Of a DNA stretch of 37,352 bases, positions 1 through 8,356 are shown piece after piece. The position numbers were made by a program, and so were the translations under genes. The DNA lies in assembly GCA_016710525.1 (NCBI GenBank), contig JADJVQ010000079.1, forward strand, positions 1-37,352, written 5' to 3'. Origin of the DNA: Burkholderiaceae bacterium. Lineage in GTDB: Bacteria > Pseudomonadota > Gammaproteobacteria > Burkholderiales > Burkholderiaceae_E. Below the pieces are notes generated by a model, which did not search any database, had not been told where the DNA came from, and saw only the letters and a list, made by a program, of their open reading frames with translations. The number at the start of each line of letters is the position of its first letter. Position 1 is the first letter of the stretch.

Positions 1-484
1 GAACGTGGACAGCGGCAACGCCATCACGATCATGGGCCGTCAGGTACGAGCTGGTCCAGTTCCACTTCCATCGCCCGGCCGAGGAACGCGTCGACGGGCG
101 AATTCCTGCGATATGGTCGCCCACGCCATGCACAAGGACCCGAGGGCGGCCGGCTGGCGGTCATCGCCGTGCTGATGGACCGTGGCCAGGCGCACCCGAT
201 GATCCAGACAGTCTGGAACAACCTGCCCCTGGAGCGCGGCGAAGAGATCGGCGGCACCGCCCAGATCGACCTCTCGGTCTTGCTGCTGACCAATCACCGC
301 CACTACTACACCTACGCTGGGATCGCTGACTTCTTGCCGTGCGGCGAAGGCGTGCTCTGGATGGTGATGAAGGGCCCGGTCCAGGGTGACCGCCGAACAG
401 ATCGCGATCTTCTCGCGCCTGTATCCGATGAACGCCCGCCCGCTGCAGGCGATGAGCGGCCGGCTGATCAAGGAGTCGAACTGA
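1..484 (+). pseudogene. alpha-carbonic anhydrase, 3' part, multiply frameshifted
   Basis: Alpha-class carbonic anhydrases hydrate CO2 to bicarbonate at a zinc site, usually in the periplasm. Family pieces appear in order but in different frames: YELVQFHFHRPAEE (from about 44, with two of the zinc-ligand histidines), MVAHAMHKDP (about 113), LAVIAVLMDRGQ (about 158), the stretch YTYAG...PCGEGVLW (about 308-360) where the family has SLTTPPC, and AEQIAIFSRLYPMNARPLQ to a TGA at 482-484. At least four frame changes are needed; one is an extra G in the GGG near 385. The 5' end lies outside the window. Either a decayed gene or, more likely given the window edge, poor base quality at a contig end. 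Family assignment is firm; whether the gene is intact in the organism is unknown. Confidence 0.75.
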
Positions 485-547
485 CGCCCCGCCCGCCGAG
501 CCGCGCCCGCTGGATGGATAGACAGCGGATCGCGTAAACTCGGCGCG

Positions 548-2755
548 ATGCATCCGCAAGATCTCGCGCCCGCGCCCCTTGATCCCACAGCGCTGGATGA
601 CACGCGCGCGTCGGCCCTCGCCGGCACAGACACCGACCTCCATGCCGGCCTGAACCCGCGTCAGCGCCAGGCGGCTCAGTGGGGCCAGGTCATCGCGGGC
701 CGCTTCATGGCGCCGCCGCTGCTGGTCATCGCGGGCGCCGGCACCGGCAAGACCGCCACCCTCGCCCATCGGGTGGCCCACCTGGTCGCCCATGGGGTCG
801 ACCCCACGCGAATTCTCCTGCTCACCTTCAGCCGGCGGGCCGCCCAGGAAATGACCCACCGGGCTGCCCTGCTGCTGCGGGGCGACCAGGGCGGATCGGC
901 CCGCCACCTGCTGCCCTGGTCCGGCACCTTCCACTCGATCGGCGCGCGCCTGCTGCGCCAGTACGCCGCGGCCATCGGCCTGCCCCCCGGCTTCGGCGTG
1001 CTTGACCGCCCCGACAGCGCCGACCTGATCCGACACCCTGCCGAGAAAGAACTCGGCCTGGCCGCCGCGACGCGCGGTTTCCGCAAGGACACTTACGCAC
1101 TGCCTGGCCATCATTCATGGCAGGTCAATACCGGCGGTTCGCTGGCCCAGGTCATCGCCGACGAGTATCCGTGGTGCAAGGACCATCACGATTCGCTGGC
1201 CGAGCTGTTCGGGCGCTACGTCGCCCGCAAGCAGGCCGATGGAGTGCTCGATTTCGACGACCTGCTGCTGTGGTGGGAAGCCGCCCTGGCCGAACCGGCG
1301 CTGGCCCGCGCCATGGGCGAGCGCTTCGACCACGTGCTGGTCGATGAATACCAGGACACCAACCGGCTGCAGGCCCTCATCGTGCACCGCCTGCGCCCTG
1401 ACGGCGCCGGCGTGTTCGTGGTCGGCGACGATGCGCAATCGATCTACGCGTTTCGCGGCGCGGCGGTCGAGAACATTCTGGGCTTCACGCAGCAGTACGT
1501 GCCGCCGGCCGCGCGCATCACGCTTGATGTGAACTACCGGTCGCTGCAGCCGGTGCTCGACTCGGCCAATGCGCTGCTTGCCGACAGCGTTCGCCAATAT
1601 CCCAAGACCCTGGTCGCGAACCGGCGCAGTGCCGGCCAGCGACCCGGCCTGGTGTGCGTGCTCGACGAACGCGAACAGGCCGATTTCATCACCGGACAAG
1701 TCCTGGCCCAGCGCGAAGCGGGCATCGCCCTGAAACGTCAGGCCGTGCTGTTTCGCAGTGCTCAGCACAGCGATTTCCTGGAAATCGAACTGACCCGGCG
1801 AAACATCCCGTTCGTCAAGCACGGCGGCCTGCGCTTCCTCGAAGCCGCGCACATCAAGGACCTGCTGGCGGTGCTGCGCTGGGCCGATCGTCCCTCGCAT
1901 CGGGTGGCCGCGTTCCGCGCGCTTCAGCTGATGCCTGGTTTTGGCCCCGCGCACGCCCGGCGCTGCCTGGAACTGATCGCCGGCCAGCCGCTGGCGTTCG
2001 CGGCGCTGGCCGGCATTGCCGCACCGGCAGCCAGTGCCGGGCATTGGCCGGCGTTCGTCGACCTGATGACGGCCCTCGCATCGCCCGACAGCCGCTGGCC
2101 CCATGAACTCGGCCCCGTGGTCGACTGGCTGAAACCGCTGCTGCCGGAGCGCTACGACAACCCGGCGGCGCGCATGACCGACCTCGACGGACTGGCTGCC
2201 ATGGCCGCCCGCTTCCCGAGCCGCGAGCGTTTTCTCACCGAACTGGCGCTCGATCCGCCGCAGGCCAGCGGCGACCTGTCGGACGACGCGCTGCGCGACG
2301 AAGACTATCTCGAGCTCTCGACGGTGCATTCGGCCAAGGGCCGCGAATGGCATACGGTGTTCGTGCTCAATGTGGCCGACGGCAACTTCCCCAACGAGTA
2401 CGCCACCGGCAAGGCGGCCGGCATCGAAGAAGAGCGGCGTCTGCTGTACGTGGCCATGACCCGCGCGCGCGACTCGCTGCATCTGATCGAGCCGCAGCGC
2501 TATTACGTCACCGGCCAGCCGCGCCTGGGGGCCGACCATGTGCTGGGCGCGCGCAGCCGCTTCCTGACGCCGGCGGTCATGGACTGTCTCGAGCTTCGGG
2601 TGCCCGGGACCTTCGAGCGCCACCCGGACGGCCCGAATGGCCCGACCGGCACCGGCTCGCCTGCCGCCGCCGATCCGGCGGCCGCTGCGGGCGCATCGAC
2701 GCTCGACGCGATCAGCCCCACCGACATCGCGTCCCGGCTGCGCCAGATGTGGTGA
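548..2755 (+). CDS. UvrD/Rep-type superfamily I ATP-dependent DNA helicase
   Basis: A 735-residue SF1A helicase, expected to unwind DNA 3' to 5' in repair or replication restart. Motifs in order: Q-motif region LNPRQRQAA (about 35-43), Walker A GAGTGKT (63-69), motif Ia LLTFSRRAAQEM, motif II VLVDEYQDTN (about 260-270), motif III VVGDDAQSIYAFRGA, motif V LSTVHSAKGREW, and motif VI EERRLLYVAMTRARDSL. The Ala/Pro-rich C-terminal tail (from about residue 690) is not conserved-looking. It belongs to the proteobacterial group that has FPWC...KQA..VLDYDDLL between motifs Ia and II (here YPWC...KQADGVLDFDDLL). The stretch just before this, about residues 178-195, does not fit the family and looks like a short compensated frame excursion. 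UvrD, Rep and PcrA cannot be told apart safely here, so no symbol is given. It ends 18 bases from the convergent LysR gene. Confidence 0.93.
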   Translation: MHPQDLAPAPLDPTALDDTRASALAGTDTDLHAGLNPRQRQAAQWGQVIAGRFMAPPLLVIAGAGTGKTATLAHRVAHLVAHGVDPTRILLLTFSRRAAQEMTHRAALLLRGDQGGSARHLLPWSGTFHSIGARLLRQYAAAIGLPPGFGVLDRPDSADLIRHPAEKELGLAAATRGFRKDTYALPGHHSWQVNTGGSLAQVIADEYPWCKDHHDSLAELFGRYVARKQADGVLDFDDLLLWWEAALAEPALARAMGERFDHVLVDEYQDTNRLQALIVHRLRPDGAGVFVVGDDAQSIYAFRGAAVENILGFTQQYVPPAARITLDVNYRSLQPVLDSANALLADSVRQYPKTLVANRRSAGQRPGLVCVLDEREQADFITGQVLAQREAGIALKRQAVLFRSAQHSDFLEIELTRRNIPFVKHGGLRFLEAAHIKDLLAVLRWADRPSHRVAAFRALQLMPGFGPAHARRCLELIAGQPLAFAALAGIAAPAASAGHWPAFVDLMTALASPDSRWPHELGPVVDWLKPLLPERYDNPAARMTDLDGLAAMAARFPSRERFLTELALDPPQASGDLSDDALRDEDYLELSTVHSAKGREWHTVFVLNVADGNFPNEYATGKAAGIEEERRLLYVAMTRARDSLHLIEPQRYYVTGQPRLGADHVLGARSRFLTPAVMDCLELRVPGTFERHPDGPNGPTGTGSPAAADPAAAAGASTLDAISPTDIASRLRQMW

Positions 2756-2773
2756 ACGGCGCCGCGCAGCCGC

Positions 2774-3694
2774 TCACGGCAGCAGGCTGGCGCGCACGAT
2801 CGGCTGGTCTTGCAGGACCGCCAGCCCCGCCGCAATCCGGTCCAGCAACTGGCGGCCCAGCGCCGACACCGGGCAGTTTCGGTTGCTGACCCCGTACACC
2901 GGGTAATGCGGCGCGCCGGGCACCGCCAGGAACTTCAAACCTTCCGGCCGATGGGCCCGCGCCGACAGGTCATCGACGAACGCCAAACCGGCGCCGGCGG
3001 CTGCCATCGCGCAAGCCGAATAACCCGAGCGCACCTCGACCGCCACATTGCGGGCAATGCCGTGCTGCGACAACCAGCGCTCGATGTCGCCGCTTTGCGG
3101 CGCCTGCGGACTGTAGACGATCAGACGTTCGCGCAGGACGTGTTCGAGCCGCGGCCGGCGCGCCCGGGCCAGCGGGTGCGACGCCGGCAGCGCGCAGATC
3201 AGCGACCACTCGCCGATCGGCCGGGCGTCCAGCGCCGGGTGATCGATCGGGGCGCTGGAGATGGCCAGGTCCGCCTCTTCCGCGACCAGCCGCCGGATGA
3301 TTTCGCGTGTCGGCAGGGTCTCGAAGTAAACCCGCGACCCGGGCGCCTGCGCACCCAGCCGGGCGATCGCCCGCGGCACCAGCTGCAGCGCGGTATTGGC
3401 GCTGGACAGCACCCGCAGCGCGCCGTGCCCGCCGAAACGCAGGTGGGCCGCGACATCCCGAACGTGCTGCACGCCGCGGTAGACGCGTTCGATCTCGGCA
3501 TGCAGCGTGCCCGCCTCGCCGGTGGCCAGCACACGGCCGGCGCGGCGCTCGAACAGCGTCACGCCCAGCTGGATCTCGAGATGCCGGATGAGCCTGCTGA
3601 CGTCGGGCTGAGAGACGTGCAGCAGCCGGGCGGCGCCGGTGATGCTGCCGGCCTGCATCACCGCTCGGAAAACTTCGATCTGGCGCAGATTCAT
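2774..3694 (-). CDS. LysR-family transcriptional regulator
   Basis: A 306-residue LysR regulator. The N-terminal winged helix-turn-helix (residues 1-60) reads MNLRQIEVFRAVMQAGSITGAARLL then HVSQPDVSRLIRHLE, a clear LysR signature. The rest is the two-lobed periplasmic-binding-type effector domain, including the conserved-looking AMAAAGAGLAFVDDL stretch. The start at 3694 places MNLRQIEVF at the N-terminus; an in-frame ATG 30 bases upstream would add residues not seen in the family. It is divergent from the Bug receptor gene at 3865, with a dyad in between (3739-3755). By analogy with similar Burkholderiales loci it probably controls the receptor and the following oxidoreductase in response to their substrate; the ligand is unknown. 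Confidence 0.93.
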   Translation of the reverse strand: MNLRQIEVFRAVMQAGSITGAARLLHVSQPDVSRLIRHLEIQLGVTLFERRAGRVLATGEAGTLHAEIERVYRGVQHVRDVAAHLRFGGHGALRVLSSANTALQLVPRAIARLGAQAPGSRVYFETLPTREIIRRLVAEEADLAISSAPIDHPALDARPIGEWSLICALPASHPLARARRPRLEHVLRERLIVYSPQAPQSGDIERWLSQHGIARNVAVEVRSGYSACAMAAAGAGLAFVDDLSARAHRPEGLKFLAVPGAPHYPVYGVSNRNCPVSALGRQLLDRIAAGLAVLQDQPIVRASLLP

Positions 3695-3738
3695 GCGAGC
3701 ACTCCGGCGGTCAAGGTGCGCCAAGCGTCAGCGCAGTG

Positions 3739-3755
3739 CATAACCTGATGTTATG
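3739..3755. promoter_or_regulatory. candidate LysR operator between LysR and Bug genes
   Basis: Perfect inverted repeat CATAAC-N5-GTTATG in the 170-base divergent spacer. The inner part fits the T-N11-A form typical of LysR-type boxes (ATAAC-N5-GTTAT). It lies 44 bases upstream of the LysR start and 109 bases upstream of the Bug start, the usual place for an autoregulatory LysR site. Function is inferred from sequence and position only. Confidence 0.55.
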
Positions 3756-3864
3756 GATTTCCCATCGAATGGTATTTGATCGATGGCCCCGCCGCGACTA
3801 GTGTCATGGCGCGCAGCGCCCGGCACGGTCGCAGCAGCTGCCCCCACTCACCGAAAGCGCCTCC

Positions 3865-4860
3865 ATGACTCCCTTACGCCGACACCTGCTTCGTGGTCTC
3901 GTCATTGCCGGCGCTGCCGGTTGCGCCGCATGGCCGGGCGCGCACGGCGCTCTGGCCCAGGACTATCCGTCGCGGCCGCTCACCCTGGTGGTCGGCTTCG
4001 CGCCTGGCGGTTCGGCCGACATCCTCGCCCGCCTGGTCGCGCAGAAACTGTCGGGCACGCTGGGCCAGCAGGTCGTGGTCGAAAACAGGCCCGGCGCCGG
4101 CGCCACGATCGCCAGCGCGGCGGTGGCCGGCGCGCCCCCCGATGGCCATACCCTGCTGCTGGTCACCAGCGGCCACGCGGGCAGCGGCGCGCTGTATTCG
4201 AAGCTGCCCTACGACCCGCAAAAGAGCTTCGCCCCGATCACCCGGATCGGCGCGACTCCGGTCGTCATCGTGGCGCCTGCCGGCGCGCCCTACCGCTCAC
4301 TCGCTGACCTGATCGGCGCGGCGCTCAAGGCCCCGGGCAAGCTGAACTATGCCGCGGGCGGCGGCGGCGCGACCACCACCAGCCTGGCCGCGGAGTTCCT
4401 CAAGCATGACGCGAAGATCGACATGCAGATGATCGCCTACAAGGGGTCGGGACCGGCTCTGGTGGCCCTGCTGGCCGGAGAGGTCGACGTCGGCTTCGAC
4501 ATCCCGACCAGCGCCCTGCCGCACATCCAGGCCGGCAAGCTGCGCCCGTTGGCGGTCACCTCGCGCGTGCGCGCCGCGGTGCTGCCCGACGTGCCCACGG
4601 TGGCCGAACAGGGTCAGCCCGGATTCGAGGTGACGGGCTGGTTCGGTCTGATGGCACCGGCCCGCACACCGGCCACGGTCATCGCGCGCCTGAACCGAGA
4701 AGTCAACGCGATCCTGCAACTGCCCGACGTCAAAGCGCGCCTGGACAGCCTGGGAGTCGAGCCCGCGGGCGGCAGCGCCGACGACTTCGCGCGCCTGATC
4801 GAGACCGAATCGCGGCGCTACGGCGACGCGATCAAGCGGCTGGGTCTGCAGCCCAACTGA
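3865..4860 (+). CDS. Bug-family (TctC) periplasmic substrate-binding protein
   Basis: A 331-residue tripartite-tricarboxylate-type extracytoplasmic receptor. It binds a small organic acid in the periplasm for uptake or sensing. An arginine-containing signal peptide (about residues 1-31, ending GALA-Q) is followed by the family opening YPSRPLTLVVGFAPGGSADILAR, then VVVENRPGAGATIAS, the DGHTLLL turn, and the C-lobe stretch LPDVPTVAEQGQPGFEVTGWFGLMAPA. Length is normal. No TctA or TctB membrane gene is nearby, which is usual for the expanded Bug families of Burkholderiales. It sits divergent to a LysR gene and 90 bases ahead of an FAD oxidoreductase, so the three probably serve one compound, whose identity the sequence does not show. 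Confidence 0.95.
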   Translation: MTPLRRHLLRGLVIAGAAGCAAWPGAHGALAQDYPSRPLTLVVGFAPGGSADILARLVAQKLSGTLGQQVVVENRPGAGATIASAAVAGAPPDGHTLLLVTSGHAGSGALYSKLPYDPQKSFAPITRIGATPVVIVAPAGAPYRSLADLIGAALKAPGKLNYAAGGGGATTTSLAAEFLKHDAKIDMQMIAYKGSGPALVALLAGEVDVGFDIPTSALPHIQAGKLRPLAVTSRVRAAVLPDVPTVAEQGQPGFEVTGWFGLMAPARTPATVIARLNREVNAILQLPDVKARLDSLGVEPAGGSADDFARLIETESRRYGDAIKRLGLQPN

Positions 4861-4950
4861 ACCGGCCGCCGACCACCAGCCAACGCCGGCTTCCGTCAGC
4901 GAACACCCGTCTCCGCCCATCACATCCAGCCACTCCTCCAGGACGCCGCC

Positions 4951-6594
4951 ATGAGCTCGCCCCACCCCGCGCCGGCCGACGAATCCCTGAGCGACCTGGT
5001 CGTGATCGGCGGTGGCCTTGGCGGCGTGGCCGCCAGTCTCGCGGCCGCCCGACTCGGACGCCGGGTCGTGCTGGTCGAGGAACTCGACTGGCTGGGGGGG
5101 CAGCTCACCGCGCAGGGCGTGCCACCCGACGAGCATCCGTGGATCGAACACCTCACCGGCTCTCAAAGTTACGCCGCGCTGCGCCAGGGCATCCGCGAGC
5201 ACTACCGGCGCCATCTGCCGCTGACCGACGAGGCGCGTGGCCAGTGGTGCCTGAATCCAGGCCAGGGCAACGTGGGCAGCCTGTGCCACGAACCCTGGGT
5301 CGCGGTGGCCGCGATCGATGCCCTGCTCGCACCCTTCGTGGCGGATGGCCGGCTCAGCGTGCTGCGCCGCCATCGGCTGCTGCGCGTGGACAACCGGGGC
5401 GATCGTGTCGCGGCCGTGACGGTGCTCGACCTGGACTCGGGGCGGGAACGGGTGCTGCGCGCGGCCTTGTTCATCGACGCCACCGAGATCGGCGACGTGC
5501 TCGAGGCGGCCGGCGTCGAGCATGTGTTCGGCGCCGAGGCACAGTCCGAGACCCAGGAGCCGCATGCGCTGGCCGTGGCCGACCCGTTCGACCAGCAGGC
5601 CCTGACCTGGTGCCTCGCCGCTGACTACCTGCCAGGCGAAGACCACACCATCGAGCGGCCCGCCGATTATCATCGCCTGAAGACGCTGCAGCTCGAGTGC
5701 TGGCCCGGTCCGCAGTTCAGCTGGACGCTGAGCGACTTCGTCACTCATCTGCCGCGCGAACGCCCGCTGTTCGTGGGGGACACCGACGAAGCTTCGCTGT
5801 ACGACCTCTGGCACGCCCGGCGCATCGCCTGGCGCAAGCACTTCCGGGCGGGCGCCTATGCCAGCGACATCACGCTGGCCAACTGGCCGCAGATGGATTA
5901 CTGGGAGAAGCCGGTGGTCGGCGTGGCGCCGGCCGACGCGGCGAGTGCGCTGCACGAGGCCCGGCAGTTCAGCCTGGCCTTCTTCTACTGGATGCAGACC
6001 GACGCGCCGCGCCACGACGGCGGTCACGGGTACCGCGGACTGCGGCTGCGCGGCGATGTACTGGGCACCACCGACGGCCTGGCCAAGCAGGCGTATTACC
6101 GCGAGGGCAGGCGCATCCGCGCCGAGTTCACCGTGCTCGAACAGCACATCGGCGTCAACGCGCGCCCCGGGCGGCAGGCGGCTGAAGAGTTCTTCGACAG
6201 CGTGGGCATCGGCGCCTACCGCATCGACCTGCACCCCAGCACCCGCGGGCGCAACACCGTCGACATCGACTCCTACCCGTTTCAGATCCCGCTGGGCGCC
6301 TTGCTGCCCGTTCGCGTAGACAACCTGCTGCCCGCCTGCAAGAACATCGGCACCACCCGTGTCACCAACGGCGCCTATCGTGAACACGCCACCGAGTGGA
6401 GCATCGGCGAAGCGTGCGGCCTGCTGGCGGCCTTCGCGCTGTCGCGCAATCAGCCGCCGCGCGCGGTTCGCGCCGATGCCGCGCTGCTGGCCGACTTTCA
6501 GCGGCTGCTGCGCGGCGAGGGCGTGTTGCTGGCGTGGCCGCAGTTTGGTGCGCTCACTCCCACGCGGCGGGTCGGCTACAAGCCCGTGTCCTAG
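4951..6594 (+). CDS. FAD-dependent oxidoreductase (FAD_oxidored family)
   Basis: A 547-residue flavoprotein. The N-terminal dinucleotide-binding fold is plain: DLVVIGGGLGGVAASLAAARLG (residues 15-36), then VVLVEELDWLGGQLTAQGVPP, the LGGQ form typical of the FAD_oxidored family (PF12831). A middle FAD-contact stretch reads AALFIDATEIGDVLEAAGV, and near the C-terminus VDNLLPACKNIGTTRVTNGAYREHATEWSIGEA closes the FAD site. There is no signal peptide or membrane segment, so it is probably cytoplasmic. Members occur beside transport and degradation genes; substrates are mostly unknown. It follows the Bug receptor on the same strand with a 90-base gap and only a weak ribosome-binding site. The LysR-Bug-oxidoreductase order suggests uptake and oxidation of one substrate; this is inference. 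Confidence 0.88.
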   Translation: MSSPHPAPADESLSDLVVIGGGLGGVAASLAAARLGRRVVLVEELDWLGGQLTAQGVPPDEHPWIEHLTGSQSYAALRQGIREHYRRHLPLTDEARGQWCLNPGQGNVGSLCHEPWVAVAAIDALLAPFVADGRLSVLRRHRLLRVDNRGDRVAAVTVLDLDSGRERVLRAALFIDATEIGDVLEAAGVEHVFGAEAQSETQEPHALAVADPFDQQALTWCLAADYLPGEDHTIERPADYHRLKTLQLECWPGPQFSWTLSDFVTHLPRERPLFVGDTDEASLYDLWHARRIAWRKHFRAGAYASDITLANWPQMDYWEKPVVGVAPADAASALHEARQFSLAFFYWMQTDAPRHDGGHGYRGLRLRGDVLGTTDGLAKQAYYREGRRIRAEFTVLEQHIGVNARPGRQAAEEFFDSVGIGAYRIDLHPSTRGRNTVDIDSYPFQIPLGALLPVRVDNLLPACKNIGTTRVTNGAYREHATEWSIGEACGLLAAFALSRNQPPRAVRADAALLADFQRLLRGEGVLLAWPQFGALTPTRRVGYKPVS

Positions 6595-6601
6595 GGCCGT
6601 C

Positions 6602-6615
6602 CGACGCAAGCGTCG
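6602..6615 (+). terminator. weak hairpin after the FAD oxidoreductase
   Basis: CGACG-CAAG-CGTCG, a perfect 5-base stem starting 8 bases after the oxidoreductase stop codon. A short T-run (TTTT) follows about 12 bases later rather than directly, so as an intrinsic terminator it is weak. The remaining 145 bases to the next gene hold nothing else certain. Confidence 0.25.
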
Positions 6616-6760
6616 AGCCAGCGCGGTTTTAGCGGCCATGGCATGGCCCGGGACAGCCCGACCGCGTTGAGCATCACCATCATCTGCTCGCGGAACTCGA
6701 TTCAGCGGGGCCCGGTCTGTTAAATTTTGCTCCTGAAGTCGCCTGCACCCGGAGCCCGAA

Positions 6761-7894
6761 TTGAGCACGCCCGATCCATCCCGCAACCAGCCGGACCACA
6801 CGATCGTCCTGCAAGGCCCGATCCGCGCGCCTTCGGACGCCGATTCGGCGCACTACCTGCTCGTCGTCGAAGGCGAGCAGACCGGCCGGCGGATCGAAAT
6901 CGGCGAGCGTCCCATCGCCATCGGGCGCAGCGAACCGTGCGAAATGGTGCTCCCCGACAATGAGATGTCACGCAAGCATTGCAGCGTGGCGATCCTGCAG
7001 GGATCGGTCCTGGTGTCGGACAACCGGTCAATCAACGGCACCTTCATGCAAGGACGCCGGATCGAGGACGTCACTCTGCTCGCACCGGGCGATCTGGTCC
7101 AGATCGGTCATCACGTGCTGCGCTACGAACGGCGCAACCGCCGCGAAGTCGAGGCGGCCGAAGCGCTCGCCGACGAAGTGGCGAATGCGCGGCGCTATGT
7201 CGAGGCGATCTTGCCGGCGCCGATCGCCGAGGGCCCGATTACCGCACACTGGGTCTACCTGCCCTCGACGCAACTGGGCGGGGACGCCTTCGGCTATCGG
7301 CGCCTGGAAAACGGCGGCTTCGAATGCTACCTGATCGACGTGTCCGGACACGGCGCCGGCTCGGCGATGCACGCGGTAGCCGTGCTCAACGTGATCGCCC
7401 GGCATGCACTGCCTCATACTGATTTTTCCAGCCCTGCCGACGTGCTCACGCGCCTGAACACGATGTTCCCTTCCGAGGCCGGCGCCGGCATGTTCTTCAC
7501 CGCCTGGTACGGGTGCTACGACCCCCAGGACCGCCAGCTTCGCTACGCATCCGCCGGTCATCACCCGGCCTTCCTGTGGGCGGCAGGCGAACGGGAACCC
7601 ATCGCCCTGCGCACACCCGGCCTGCCCGTGGGCATTGCCGATGACGCCCATTACGTCAATGGCGTGGCTAGCGTCCCGCCGGATGCGACCTTGTACCTTT
7701 TCAGCGACGGAGTGTTCGAGACACGCGGCATCGACGGCAGCGAAGGCCGTCTGGCGGGATTCATCAGCCTGATGACCGACGGGCGCGGACCCGCCGCCAG
7801 CGAACCGAAACGCCTGCTCGAGGCCGTCAAGCGCACGACCCGGCCGGGAGGTATCGACGACGACTTCACGCTGCTGACGTTCGGGCTGCGCTGA
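6761..7894 (+). CDS. FHA domain - PP2C (SpoIIE-type) serine/threonine phosphatase
   Basis: A 377-residue fusion. An FHA domain (about residues 32-125) shows the phosphothreonine-binding signatures IGRS (54-57), SRKH (70-73) and N..SINGTF. A short helical linker (125-150) leads to a PP2C/SpoIIE phosphatase domain (about 155-377) with metal-binding acidic motifs LGGDAFGY, DVSGHG (193-198), YLFSDGVFE and DDDFTLL. It should dephosphorylate a phospho-STAS protein, and the next gene encodes one; the FHA domain suggests recruitment or control by an upstream Ser/Thr kinase. The start is TTG at 6761, preceded by GGAG 6 bases upstream; no ATG gives the full FHA domain. It heads a partner-switching cassette. 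Which kinase feeds the FHA domain is unknown. Confidence 0.93.
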   Translation: MSTPDPSRNQPDHTIVLQGPIRAPSDADSAHYLLVVEGEQTGRRIEIGERPIAIGRSEPCEMVLPDNEMSRKHCSVAILQGSVLVSDNRSINGTFMQGRRIEDVTLLAPGDLVQIGHHVLRYERRNRREVEAAEALADEVANARRYVEAILPAPIAEGPITAHWVYLPSTQLGGDAFGYRRLENGGFECYLIDVSGHGAGSAMHAVAVLNVIARHALPHTDFSSPADVLTRLNTMFPSEAGAGMFFTAWYGCYDPQDRQLRYASAGHHPAFLWAAGEREPIALRTPGLPVGIADDAHYVNGVASVPPDATLYLFSDGVFETRGIDGSEGRLAGFISLMTDGRGPAASEPKRLLEAVKRTTRPGGIDDDFTLLTFGLR

Positions 7895-7951
7895 GGGCGG
7901 TTCGGCGCGCCCCGGCGCCGGCGCCGCGACACGAACCTGTCACAAACCGAT

Positions 7952-8006
7952 GGCATGGTCGACCCACGGGTATTGCCCGAATTTTCGTGCGCCGTCACTC
8001 AGGGAG
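7952..8006 (+). repeat. duplicated leader block, copy 1 (before first STAS gene)
   Basis: This block and 8891-8946 share GGCATG, CCCACGGGTATTGCCCG and GCCGTCACTCAGGGAGT in the same order and almost the same spacing, each ending in the ribosome-binding site AGGGAG 8 bases before the ATG. CGGG-TATTG-CCCG can form a small hairpin. The 5' control region was therefore copied along with the STAS gene. Whether the block holds a promoter or an RNA element cannot be decided here. Confidence 0.8.
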
Positions 8007-8014
8007 TCATCGCG

Positions 8015-8356
8015 ATGAATATGGAACTGGTAGCCACCGGCGAAAACACTCAGCGCGTGCTGCTCACCGGGCGGCTGGACAGCCGGGCCGTCGATGGCCT
8101 CGAAGCCCGATTCTCAGCCGCCATTGCTGCCACCGGCCAACGCACGGTCGTTGACCTGGGAAAGTTGGAATTCATCGCCTCCATGGGGATTCGGATGCTG
8201 GTCAGCTGCGCGCGCGCCGCTGCCGGCAAGAACGCCAAGTTCGCGCTGTACGGGGCTCGTGGCCCGGTCCAGGAAGTTTTCGAATTCGCATCGCTCTCGC
8301 AGATCATCCCGATCGCCGACGACGAAGCGGGCGCCGCGGCACTCATCCAGGGGTGA
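8015..8356 (+). CDS. STAS-domain anti-sigma factor antagonist, copy 1
   Basis: A 113-residue single-domain STAS protein of the SpoIIAA/RsbV type. The phosphorylatable serine is Ser56 in EFIASMGIRMLV, the conserved helix-start position. In partner switching the unphosphorylated form binds the HATPase kinase and frees its target; the phosphatase resets it. ATG at 8015 has AGGGAG 8 bases upstream; in-frame upstream codons carry no family sequence. Its stop overlaps the GTG of the kinase gene by 4 bases (GTGA), so the two are probably translationally coupled. It matches copy 2 (8955-9296) at 81 of 113 positions without gaps by my hand alignment. Confidence 0.93.
   Translation: MNMELVATGENTQRVLLTGRLDSRAVDGLEARFSAAIAATGQRTVVDLGKLEFIASMGIRMLVSCARAAAGKNAKFALYGARGPVQEVFEFASLSQIIPIADDEAGAAALIQG

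Noticed and set aside
1115..2623. 502-codon minus-strand open frame
   Set aside because: Antisense to the helicase gene; long only because of high GC at third codon positions.
4297..6801. 834-codon minus-strand open frame
   Set aside because: It is the antisense shadow of the FAD oxidoreductase gene, with Arg/Gln/Gly-rich low-complexity translation, no family sequence and no ribosome-binding site.
7952..7980. Sigma-54 promoter (TGGCAT ... TTGC) before the STAS gene
   Set aside because: The GG and GC elements are about twice as far apart as a -24/-12 promoter allows.
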